Shown piece after piece: positions 57,301 through 64,000 of a stretch of 64,000 nucleotides of DNA. A program made the position numbers and the translations under genes. The stretch spans positions 2,301,501-2,365,500 of the forward strand of contig NZ_CP092183.1 of the NCBI RefSeq assembly GCF_023499255.1. The letters are read 5' to 3'. Origin of the DNA: Couchioplanes caeruleus. Its GTDB lineage: Bacteria > Actinomycetota > Actinomycetes > Mycobacteriales > Micromonosporaceae. The notes under the pieces were generated by a model. It saw nothing but the letters and a program-made list of their open reading frames with translations, did not search any database and was not told where the DNA came from. Each line of letters begins with the position of its first letter. Within the stretch, counting starts at the first letter, position 1.

Positions 57301-58289
57301 GCAGCACCTCGCCGGTACCCGAGACCAAGATGATGCCGGGCGATGAGCTCTCGGCGGACGACGCGTTCCTCGCGCTGCGCCACTACGGCCGATGGCATCT
57401 GCTGCGCGACGCCTTCGTCCGGTTCCGGTACGGCGACGGCTTCAGCCACTCCCGCGCGCTCGCCCTGCAGCTCTGCCTCGCGATCGTGCCGTTCATGATC
57501 GCGCTGTCCGGCCTCGCCACCGACCTCGGCGTCGAGGAGGGCGGCCAGGTCGTCGCCGACACGGTCCTCGCGCTGACCCCGGGCGCCAGCGAGCCGCTGG
57601 TCCGCGACCTGCTGCAGGACGACGAGCGCACCGAGGACGCCGGCGAGCTCGCCCTGGCGCTGGGCCTGCTCACCGGCCTCGTGGCGCTGACCACCGCGAT
57701 GGCGCAGATCGAGCGCGGCGCCAACCGCATCTACGGCGTCGAGCGCGACCGCAGCGCCCTCGCCAAGTACACGCGGGCGGCCGTGCTCGCGGTCGTCGCC
57801 GGGCTGCCCGCGCTCTTCGGCTTCCTGCTGCTCGTGGCCGGTCATGCCACCGGCAACTCGATCGCCCGACAATCCGGCTGGGGTGAGGGCGTCCACCGCG
57901 CCTGGGACATCGTCCGGTGGCCGCTGAGCCTCGCGCTGATCGTCTTCGCGGTCGGCCTGCTGTTCCGGCACTCGCCGCGGCGGCGCCAGCCCGGCCTGAC
58001 CTGGCTGCTCTTCGGCGCCGCCCTGTCGACCGTGCTGTGGTGGGTGGCCAGCCTGCTGCTCGCCGGGTACGTGCTGATCAGCGACGGCTTCGGGGCCACG
58101 TACGGTCCGCTCACCGCGATGATGGCGCTGCTGCTGTGGGCCAACCTCACCGGCATCGCGCTCTTCCTCGGCCTGGCCTTCGCCGCCCAGCTGGAGGCGC
58201 AGCGGGTCGGCGTCACCCGGCCGGCGCTGCAGGACCGCTGGGAGCCGGGCTCCGACGGGGCCGGTGTGGCGAAACAGCGGACGGGGTAA
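57297..58289 (+). CDS. YihY/virulence factor BrkB family membrane protein
   Basis: A 330-residue integral membrane protein of the YihY/BrkB family. It has an N-terminal cytoplasmic stretch, then about six segments. Signature blocks are FSHSRALALQLCLAIVPFMI, QIERGANRIYGVERDR and GFLLLVAGHATGNSIARQSG, and the closing SDGFGATYGPLTAMMALLLW. The family is not enzymatically defined; it is often near lipid or tRNA-modification genes. The GTG overlaps the lipid kinase stop (GTGA). Confidence 0.92.
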   Translation: MSSTSPVPETKMMPGDELSADDAFLALRHYGRWHLLRDAFVRFRYGDGFSHSRALALQLCLAIVPFMIALSGLATDLGVEEGGQVVADTVLALTPGASEPLVRDLLQDDERTEDAGELALALGLLTGLVALTTAMAQIERGANRIYGVERDRSALAKYTRAAVLAVVAGLPALFGFLLLVAGHATGNSIARQSGWGEGVHRAWDIVRWPLSLALIVFAVGLLFRHSPRRRQPGLTWLLFGAALSTVLWWVASLLLAGYVLISDGFGATYGPLTAMMALLLWANLTGIALFLGLAFAAQLEAQRVGVTRPALQDRWEPGSDGAGVAKQRTG

Positions 58290-58328
58290 AAGCGGCGCAC
58301 CCGCCCCGCGACCCCAGGAGCTCCAGAC

Positions 58329-59927
58329 ATGGTCACCGAGCAGCAGGAGAGGCCGGCCACCGCCGAGCCGGTGCGCTGGAAACCGCTGACGCACTTCGCC
58401 GAGCGCAGCATCCTCGGCCTGCTCGCGGTGGTGGCGCTGGGCCTGGGCTTCGGCGTCCTGCTGCTGCTCGTCCGCTTCCACTGGGGACCCCTCGAACGCG
58501 TCGACAGCGGCGTCGCCGAGGGCCTCAACCGGCTCGTGTCCCCGCACCCGCCGGTGGTCAAGGCGCTGGAGGCCGTCGCCCGCCTCGGCGGCCGGCCGAT
58601 CATGCTGTGGCTGGTCACCATCGCCGTGGTGGCGCTGATCATCCGGCGGCGGTTCCGGCTCGGGGCGTACCTCGTGGTCACCGGCGTGGGGGCGCTGCTG
58701 CTGGACCCGTCGCTCAAGGCGCTGGTCGCCCGGGTGCGCCCGGTCGTCGACGTCCCGGTCACCCACGCGCCGGGCAACAGCTTCCCGAGCGGGCACGCCC
58801 TCGGTTCGATGATCGTGTACGGGGCCCTGCTGCTCGTCTTCCTCCCGGCCGTCTCGGCGCGTCACCGCAAGTGGTTCATCACCGTGATCGCGGTGATCGT
58901 CGCGGCGATCGGGCTGACCCGCATCGCGCTGGGCGTGCACTACGCGTCGGACGTGCTCGCCGGCTGGCTGCTCGGCGCGGCGTGGCTGGGCGTCACCGCG
59001 TACGCCTTCCGCCTCTGGCGCCGCGAGACCGGCCGCCCGGCCGCGCCGATCGAGGACGGCCTGGAGCCGGAGGCCGCGGCCGACGTGCGGCCCGGCGACC
59101 CCGCGGAGCGCCTGCTGCCGCACCCCTGGACCGGCGCGATGGAGATCGTCGTCGGCTGGGTGCTCGTGTTCGGCGTGCTGTACGTGCTGGGCTGGGCGCT
59201 GACCAACCACACCGCGGGCACCTGGATCCAGCACGCCGACGACGGCGTGCCGCGCTGGCTGCAGACGTTCCGCACCCCCACCTGGGACGACGTCAGCTAC
59301 GCCTGGAGCAAGGCCGGCGACACCCACGCCATCCTCATCGTCTCGCTGGTGTTCTGCCCGGTCGTGCTCGCGATCTGGCGGCAGTGGCGGATGGTCCTGT
59401 ACGTGGTGCTGGCGATGTTCGGCGAGCTCACCCTCTTCCTGTGCACGGCCGCCGCCGTGGGCCGCCCCCGCCCGCCCGTCGAGCACCTCGACGGCAAGCT
59501 GCCCACGTCCTCGTTCCCGTCCGGGCACATCGCCGCGACCATGTGCCTGTACGTGGCCATCGCGGTGCTGCTCGTCCCGCGGCTGCGGGCGTACTGGTGG
59601 CGGTGGATCTTCGTGGTGCTCGCGGTCGTCATGCCGCTGGGCGTGGCGGTGTCACGGATGTACCGGGGCATGCACCACCCGAGCGACATGCTGGGCGCGG
59701 CGCTGCTGACCGCGGGCTGGCTCACGGTCCTGTACTTCTCGATCCGCCCCAACGCGACCGTCGCGCGGGATGCGAGCCGGCCCGGCCCGGCCGTCGCGCG
59801 GGATGCCGTCACCCGGGATCCCAGCCGGTCGGACGCGGCCGTCGCGGGGGATGCCGTCACGAACGACGCGGTCCGGCCCGAGGCGGACGGCGAGCGACTG
59901 AGGGCGGACGCCGGCCGTGACGCTTAG
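58329..59927 (+). CDS. Tandem PAP2 lipid phosphatase (two PAP2 domains in one protein)
   Basis: A 532-residue membrane protein containing two PAP2 domains. The first has KALVARVRP, FPSGHALGS with catalytic His at about 156, and TRIALGVHYASDVLAG. The second has GRPRPPVEHLDGK, FPSGHIAA with His at about 400, and SRMYRGMHHPSDMLGA. Both phosphatase triads look intact. Single-domain PAP2 proteins are about 220-260 residues, so this is a tandem duplication or fusion. The C-terminal ~60 residues are a polar repeat (AVARDASRPGP, AVARDAVTRDPSR, AVAGDAVTND) predicted to be disordered. AGGAG precedes the ATG. It probably dephosphorylates phosphatidate or undecaprenyl pyrophosphate. Confidence 0.93.
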   Translation: MVTEQQERPATAEPVRWKPLTHFAERSILGLLAVVALGLGFGVLLLLVRFHWGPLERVDSGVAEGLNRLVSPHPPVVKALEAVARLGGRPIMLWLVTIAVVALIIRRRFRLGAYLVVTGVGALLLDPSLKALVARVRPVVDVPVTHAPGNSFPSGHALGSMIVYGALLLVFLPAVSARHRKWFITVIAVIVAAIGLTRIALGVHYASDVLAGWLLGAAWLGVTAYAFRLWRRETGRPAAPIEDGLEPEAAADVRPGDPAERLLPHPWTGAMEIVVGWVLVFGVLYVLGWALTNHTAGTWIQHADDGVPRWLQTFRTPTWDDVSYAWSKAGDTHAILIVSLVFCPVVLAIWRQWRMVLYVVLAMFGELTLFLCTAAAVGRPRPPVEHLDGKLPTSSFPSGHIAATMCLYVAIAVLLVPRLRAYWWRWIFVVLAVVMPLGVAVSRMYRGMHHPSDMLGAALLTAGWLTVLYFSIRPNATVARDASRPGPAVARDAVTRDPSRSDAAVAGDAVTNDAVRPEADGERLRADAGRDA

Positions 59928-60699
59928 CCTGCTGACCTGGAACATCAGGACCGGCGGCAGCGGCGGCCGGCTCGACGGGATCGTGGCGCTGCTGACCCGG
60001 GAACGCCCCGACGTCGTCGCGCTGCAGGAGCTGCGGGACTTCCAGCGGCACGACGGGCGGCGCATGCGCGAGGTCGCCGACGCGCTCGGCATGGTCGCGG
60101 CCCTTGCGCCGTCCGTCTTCGGCCAGCCCGTCGCGGTGCTGGTCCGGCCGCCGCTGACGATCGCGGGCCGGTCGGCCGTGCGCTGGCGCCTGCACCACGC
60201 CGCCGCGGCCGTCACCATGCCCACCGCCGTGGGCCCGCTCACGGTGGTCAGCACGCACCTCAACCCGTTCCGGCCGTACCGGCGGCTGCGCGAGGCCCGC
60301 TGGCTGGCCCACCGCCACCGCGGCCCGCTCACCGTCATCACCGGCGACCTGAACTCGCTGGACCCGCACACCGCCCACTCCGAGCGGCTCGCCCGGCTGC
60401 CGGAGCTCTACCGCCGCCGCCACCTCGGCGCGGACGGCAGGCCGGACACGCGGGCGATCGCGGCCTTCGCCGCGGCGGGCTTCGTCGACCTGTGGCGCTC
60501 GGCCGGGACCGGGGACGGCCTCACCGTGCCCACCACGCGCGGCGGTGGACACGAGTTCTCCAACGCCGGCATGCGCCTGGACTACCTGCTCGCGCGCCCC
60601 GAGCTCGCGGCCCGCGCGCGCAACGCCCGCGTCGTCCGTGGCGACGAGGCCGAATGGGCGTCCGACCACTACCCGCTGCGGGTCGAGCTGGACGTCTGA
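59917..60699 (+). CDS. Endonuclease/exonuclease/phosphatase (EEP) family protein
   Basis: A 260-residue EEP-family phosphohydrolase. The signatures are LLTWNIRTGGSGG (Asn), VVALQELRDF (metal Glu), VSTHLNPFRPYR, VITGDLNSLDPHT (Asp/Asn) and EWASDHYPLRVEL (Asp-His). All metal and catalytic positions are seen. The family covers DNases, sphingomyelinases and phosphoinositide phosphatases. Together with the PAP2 gene it overlaps by 11 bases, a lipid phosphodiester or phosphomonoester substrate is plausible. It starts at GTG inside the PAP2 gene end. No signal peptide, so it is cytoplasmic. Convergent with the following operon. Confidence 0.88.
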   Translation: MTLSLLTWNIRTGGSGGRLDGIVALLTRERPDVVALQELRDFQRHDGRRMREVADALGMVAALAPSVFGQPVAVLVRPPLTIAGRSAVRWRLHHAAAAVTMPTAVGPLTVVSTHLNPFRPYRRLREARWLAHRHRGPLTVITGDLNSLDPHTAHSERLARLPELYRRRHLGADGRPDTRAIAAFAAAGFVDLWRSAGTGDGLTVPTTRGGGHEFSNAGMRLDYLLARPELAARARNARVVRGDEAEWASDHYPLRVELDV

Positions 60700-62127
60700 T
60701 CACCGCTCGGTGCCGGCCAGAACCTTCAACAGCCCGGGGGAGCAGCGTTGCGCCGCGGCGTGCAGGGCCTCCACCCGCCGCCGCTGCTCGCGCTCGGGGA
60801 GCGCCATGAGGGCCTGCCAGGTCTCGCCCACCAGCCGCGCGTCGGCGCCGTCGGCCGGTGGCTGCCGGCCCAGCAGCCAGAACGCGGCCACGGTCTTCGC
60901 CGCGGCGTCCGGGGGCTCGTCGTACTCGGACACCCCGGAGGGGCAGCCGGCGGCCAGCCCGGCGGCCACGATCTCAGCGGGCAGGCCGCCCGCGTCGAAG
61001 TACGCCACCGAGGTGTAGAACGTGGCCACGGCCGGGTCGGGACGGTCGTGGTTGTACGGGCTGCCGGCGTAGTCGATGCCCTCCCGCACCTCGGTCGGCG
61101 TGCCGGGCAGCCGGCCGAGCGCCCGCAGCGCGTCGCGGGCCGGCCCGGCCACCTCCGGCAGCAACGCGGCGTGCGCCCGCCGCACGCAGACCCGCGGCAT
61201 GCCGTCGGCGCAGACGAACCGGGTGGCGCGGGCATCCGTGACGTACGGCGCCATGACGAAGCCCGACGGCACCAGCGCGGCCCCGGCGATCAGGCCCAGC
61301 AGCGCCGGCACCGTGGCGAGCACCCGCGTACGCCGCTCCCGCGCCCCCAGCAGCAGAAGCGCGGACGTGGCCAGCGCGACCATCCAGATCGCCTGTGCGG
61401 CGCTCACCGAACCCGGCACACCCGCGAAGTCGGAGGCCTGCTGCAGCGCCGGCACCGCGAGCAGGGTCAGCGGGGCGAGTGCGTCGCTGCGCACGGCAGC
61501 GGGGGCGCAGAACACCATGACGAGCAGCCCGGCGACGGCCACGCCGGGCGGGGTCAGCCGCGACGGCACGAACCGCCCGGCCGCCATGCCGAGCCAGACG
61601 GCCGCGATCAGCGACAGCGGGCCGACGCCGAGGACGGCCAGGGCGCTCGGGTCGAAGTACGCCGGACCGCTCAGCACCGGAGGCAGCGCGGCGGCGGTGG
61701 TGAGCAGCGAGGCGGCAGTCACGGCGAGTGCCAGGGCGGCGGCGGTTGCGGCGGTGCGGTGCCACGGTGGCCGGGGAGTGCCGGCGAAGAGCTCGCCCAC
61801 GTCGCTGCGCCGGTCGCGTCCGGCCTGCCAGGCGCCGAGGGCCAGGGCGAGCGGCCACAGGAAGTTGAGCGACGCGCGCTGCACCGCGGCCAGCTGGGTC
61901 CAGCGCCCGGTCCAGCCCTCGCTGCCGGGGATCCCGTACATGAAAGCGACGCCCAGGACGACCAGCGCCGCGGCCACGCCGAGGGCGGTGGATCGGCGCA
62001 GCTCGATGCCGATGATGCGGCCCGCACCGGCGCCGGCGCGCGCCTGGGAGCGCTGAATCGCTGTCACGCCGGGTAAGACGACGCCCTCCGCGCGACGGGA
62101 CGCCGACGGCAGTGTGTCCTGGGTCAC
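60700..62127 (-). CDS. ABC-2-like multi-pass membrane protein
   Basis: A 475-residue membrane protein with about eight hydrophobic segments between residues 45 and 290 and a large C-terminal extracytoplasmic or cytoplasmic domain from about 300 to 475. GVAAALVVLGVAFMYGIPGS, NFLWPLALALGAWQAGRDRR and LLTTAAALPPVLSG look like an ABC-2-type exporter permease. The second half is unlike permeases and carries Cys pairs (RFVCADGMPRVCVRRAHAAL, AAGCPSGVSE). No ATPase gene is adjacent. I place the start at the GTG 6 bases after the stop of the 39-residue membrane peptide gene, but a later in-frame GTG is possible. Function unknown. Confidence 0.72.
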   Translation of the reverse strand: MTQDTLPSASRRAEGVVLPGVTAIQRSQARAGAGAGRIIGIELRRSTALGVAAALVVLGVAFMYGIPGSEGWTGRWTQLAAVQRASLNFLWPLALALGAWQAGRDRRSDVGELFAGTPRPPWHRTAATAAALALAVTAASLLTTAAALPPVLSGPAYFDPSALAVLGVGPLSLIAAVWLGMAAGRFVPSRLTPPGVAVAGLLVMVFCAPAAVRSDALAPLTLLAVPALQQASDFAGVPGSVSAAQAIWMVALATSALLLLGARERRTRVLATVPALLGLIAGAALVPSGFVMAPYVTDARATRFVCADGMPRVCVRRAHAALLPEVAGPARDALRALGRLPGTPTEVREGIDYAGSPYNHDRPDPAVATFYTSVAYFDAGGLPAEIVAAGLAAGCPSGVSEYDEPPDAAAKTVAAFWLLGRQPPADGADARLVGETWQALMALPEREQRRRVEALHAAAQRCSPGLLKVLAGTER

Positions 62128-62133
62128 ATGAAG

Positions 62134-62253
62134 CTAGAGCAGCGCGTTGACCAGCACGGTCAGCAGGACCGACAGCACGACCGACACGACGAGCATCATG
62201 AGGCAGCCGGGCAGGCCGCCGAAGAAGCGGACCTCAGTGTTTCCGATGCGCAT
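62134..62253 (-). CDS. 39-residue membrane peptide
   Basis: A short gene MRIGNTEVRFFGGLPGCLMM followed by LVVSVVLSVLLTVLVNALL. One amphipathic N-terminal part precedes a single membrane segment of about 20 residues. Small conserved membrane peptides of the form 'MRIGNTEIRF...' are known from actinobacteria, so this is probably real although too short for usual gene calls. Its stop lies six bases before the GTG of the ABC-2-like membrane protein gene, implying translational coupling and perhaps a role as a subunit or chaperone for it. No clear ribosome site is seen. Confidence 0.6.
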   Translation of the reverse strand: MRIGNTEVRFFGGLPGCLMMLVVSVVLSVLLTVLVNALL

Positions 62254-62272
62254 GCGGGCCCGGGTACCCGTT

Positions 62273-63067
62273 TCAGCGCGGTGCACTCGCCGGCATCGCC
62301 AGGTGCGTGGCGATCGCGTCCGCGGCGGCCGGCCCGGCCGTGGTCAGCGCGTTGTGTGCCGCCCCCGGAAGCGTCACCGAGACGCCGCCGGTGAGCTGGG
62401 CGACCCGGGTACGCCACGGCAGCGGTGCGACCGTGTCCCGGTCGCCGCCCAGCACGAGCGTCGGCGCGGAGATCCGGCGCAGGTCGTCCTCCACGCGGTT
62501 GTGGACGGAATGCCCGATCGTCGACCAGACCCGCCACGGGCGCGCGTCGTACACGTCCCGGACCAGGATCACGGCCTGCCGCTTGACCTCTCCCGGCAGG
62601 TCGGCGAACCACCGGCCGACCAGCCCGCGCCGGCTGCGCGCCGCCGGGTCGGCCGTCGGGCTGGCCAGCACCAGCGCGGCCACCGCATCCGGACGCCGGC
62701 GGGCGAGCGCGGCGGCGACCTCGGCGCCGAACGAGTGCCCCAGCACGGCCACGCGGTCCAGCCCGTGCGCGTCCAGCCACGCCGAGACGAACGCGGCGTG
62801 CTCCTCGACGTCGTACGCGCGCCCCGGCCTGCCGCTCAGCCCGAAGCCCGGCAGGTCGGGCACGAGCACGGGGTGCCGGTCGGCCAGGGCGTCGGCGGTG
62901 GGCATCAGGTAGCGGTGCGACACCGCCAGCCCGTGCAGCATCACCACGGGCAGGGCGTCCACCGGCCGGGCCCGGACCCGCTCGTGGGTACGGATGCCGG
63001 CCACGGTCGACCAGCGGCTGACCCAGCCCCGGTACGGGCGGGGAGCGGAGAGAGCCAGACGGAGCAT
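62273..63067 (-). CDS. Alpha/beta hydrolase
   Basis: A 264-residue alpha/beta hydrolase. The oxyanion and core segments are VVMLHGLAVSHRYLMPTADA and VLVPDLPGFGLSGRPGRAYD. The nucleophile elbow is VAVLGHSFGAEVAAALARRR (Ser in GHSFG). The acid is the first Asp in LVLGGDRDTVAP, and the base His lies in LPGAAHNALTTAG. The catalytic triad is complete. The family includes esterases, haloalkane dehalogenases and epoxide hydrolases; nothing in the sequence selects one. AGGAGG precedes the ATG. It is 28 bases from the diguanylate cyclase end, so co-transcription is possible. Confidence 0.9.
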   Translation of the reverse strand: MLRLALSAPRPYRGWVSRWSTVAGIRTHERVRARPVDALPVVMLHGLAVSHRYLMPTADALADRHPVLVPDLPGFGLSGRPGRAYDVEEHAAFVSAWLDAHGLDRVAVLGHSFGAEVAAALARRRPDAVAALVLASPTADPAARSRRGLVGRWFADLPGEVKRQAVILVRDVYDARPWRVWSTIGHSVHNRVEDDLRRISAPTLVLGGDRDTVAPLPWRTRVAQLTGGVSVTLPGAAHNALTTAGPAAADAIATHLAMPASAPR

Positions 63068-63094
63068 GCCTCCTGGTACCCGCCCAGGGACGTC

Positions 63095-64000
63095 TCAGAC
63101 GTCCCGGACGACCCTGTCCCGGCCCTCGCGCTTGGCCACGTACAGGTTGCGGTCCGCCAGCGACAGCACCGACGACGGGGTGCCCCGGCCGTCGTCGGAG
63201 GTGGTCACGCCGATGCTGGTGGTCACCGGCAGCGTGCCGGTGATCGGCCCCCAGTTGTACGCGCGGATCCGCAGCCGCAGCCGCTCGCAGCGCTCGGCCG
63301 CCTCCTCCAGGCCCATCCCCGGCATGATCAGCAGGAACTCCTCGCCGCCCATCCGCGCGGCGATCATCGGCCCGGTCGCCGCCTCCAGCAGCAGCTCGGC
63401 GACGTGCTGCAGCACCGTGTCGCCGGTGCTGTGCGACAGCGTGTCGTTGATCCGCTTGAAGTGGTCCAGGTCCAGGATCGCCAGCGACATCGGCGTACGC
63501 CGTACCACCGCCTCACCCAGCAGCGCGGGCAGCCGCTCGTTGACGTACCGCCGGTTGTAGAGGCCGGTCAGCGCGTCGCGGTGGGCCATCTCCCGGAAGT
63601 GCTCGCTGGTCCGGCGCGCCTCGGTCGCCTCGAACACCGCCTGCAGCGCCCTTGCCCGCGCCTCGCGCTGCGCCGAGTGCAACGCCGTCGTCGCCCTGTG
63701 GAACGCGCGGTGCTCCTCGTACGCCTGCTCGAACCTGCCCGTGGCGGCGTACAGCGCGGCCTGCTCCTCGCGGGCCTGGGCGCGTACCCGATCCAGGCCG
63801 CGCTCCTCGGCCATCACGACCGCCCGGTCGAGTGCCTGCTGCGCCGCCTCCGGGCGGCCGTCCAGCCGGCGTGCCTCCGCGAGGGTGAGCAGGCACACGG
63901 CCGGCGTGTCACCCTCGTTGGCCTCGACCTTCGACTGGCCGTCGTCGAGCATGACGTGCAGCGTCTCCTCGACGGCGTCGTAGCGCCCGCCCATCATCTC
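63095..64000 (-). CDS. Diguanylate cyclase with TPR-like N-terminal region (truncated by window edge)
   Basis: The last ~300 residues of a GGDEF protein; its start lies beyond base 64000. The visible N-terminal part has helical, Ala-rich TPR-like repeats (LTLAEARRLDGRPEAAQQAL, AREEQAALYAATGRFEQAYE). The GGDEF domain begins RDALTGLYNRRYVNERLPAL, with DLDHFKRINDTLSH and MGGEEFLLIMP (an active GGEEF variant). No RxxD inhibitory site is seen at the usual position before it. It makes c-di-GMP and is the second such enzyme in the window. No membrane segment appears in the visible part. Confidence 0.9.
   Translation of the reverse strand, partial: EMMGGRYDAVEETLHVMLDDGQSKVEANEGDTPAVCLLTLAEARRLDGRPEAAQQALDRAVVMAEERGLDRVRAQAREEQAALYAATGRFEQAYEEHRAFHRATTALHSAQREARARALQAVFEATEARRTSEHFREMAHRDALTGLYNRRYVNERLPALLGEAVVRRTPMSLAILDLDHFKRINDTLSHSTGDTVLQHVAELLLEAATGPMIAARMGGEEFLLIMPGMGLEEAAERCERLRLRIRAYNWGPITGTLPVTTSIGVTTSDDGRGTPSSVLSLADRNLYVAKREGRDRVVRDV

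Noticed and set aside
56256..59528. 1090-residue open frame on the minus strand
   Set aside because: Shadow of the lipid kinase, YihY and PAP2 genes, which carry clear family motifs on the plus strand.
1..64000. tRNA, rRNA, insertion sequences, prophage or attachment sites
   Set aside because: I found no cloverleaf with CCA-type end, no transposase or integrase motifs, and no flanking target duplications.

Overview
The window is a 64 kb piece of a very GC-rich actinomycete chromosome. Codon third positions are almost all G/C, GTG starts are common, and many genes look leaderless, with a TANNNT-like -10 box 6-8 bases before the start codon. The gene set (GGDEF/EAL and GGDEF proteins, ECF sigma factor, streptogrisin-type protease, GH81 glucanase with carbohydrate-binding modules, DUF5999, DUF1990, DUF4240) fits a mycelial soil actinobacterium, most likely Micromonosporaceae such as Actinoplanes. 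That placement is an inference from style and gene content. I see no rRNA, tRNA, prophage, insertion sequence or CRISPR array.

Layout. 1-3.7 kb: the end of an ABC exporter (ATPase and permease), convergent with a large ATPase-LuxR regulator. 3.7-9.3 kb: DUF5999 protein, ECF sigma factor, secreted PGRP-type amidase, membrane GGDEF-EAL protein. 9.3-18.3 kb: small metabolic units: quinone oxidoreductase, KDPG aldolase plus KDG kinase, a broken SDR gene, isochorismatase-like hydrolase plus GlxA-type regulator, FAD monooxygenase, MocA and XdhC molybdenum cofactor proteins, DUF389 protein. 18.3-28.1 kb: HAD phosphatase, ACC deaminase-like PLP enzyme, a LysR/SDR divergent pair with a visible operator, a two-component system, a LysE exporter and an apparently autoregulated small HTH gene.

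28.1-41.9 kb holds the most coherent system, an organosulfur-scavenging locus. From one 111-bp intergenic region, five genes run left (acyl-CoA-dehydrogenase-like flavoprotein, LLM monooxygenase, flavin reductase, SsuD, FMN reductase) and six run right (SsuC, SsuA, SsuB, a BisC-type molybdopterin S-oxide reductase, a cupin, a second LLM monooxygenase paralogous to the one on the left). Nearly all junctions are stop/start overlaps. After a terminator come a 27-residue Cys-rich leader peptide, a winged-helix regulator with no receiver domain, a 0.95 kb GC repeat desert and an FAD/NAD(P)-binding protein. CCTA-type motifs recur before three of these units and may be a shared operator. Together these genes would import sulfonates, release sulfite with reduced flavin, reduce S-oxides and sense cysteine.

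42-56 kb: a substrate-binding/VWA protein behind a G-rich repeat, a secreted serine protease, a cytochrome P450, a TAT-exported class A beta-lactamase, a GH81 glucanase with a 20-bp palindromic operator next to its promoter, a protein made of 14-residue repeats, a beta-lactamase-fold serine hydrolase, a DUF4240 lipoprotein, DedA, an MBL hydrolase, DUF1990 and a YndJ-like protein. 56-64 kb: lipid kinase, YihY, a tandem PAP2 phosphatase and an EEP phosphohydrolase form a lipid/envelope operon. A 39-residue membrane peptide, an ABC-2-like membrane protein, an alpha/beta hydrolase and a truncated diguanylate cyclase follow.
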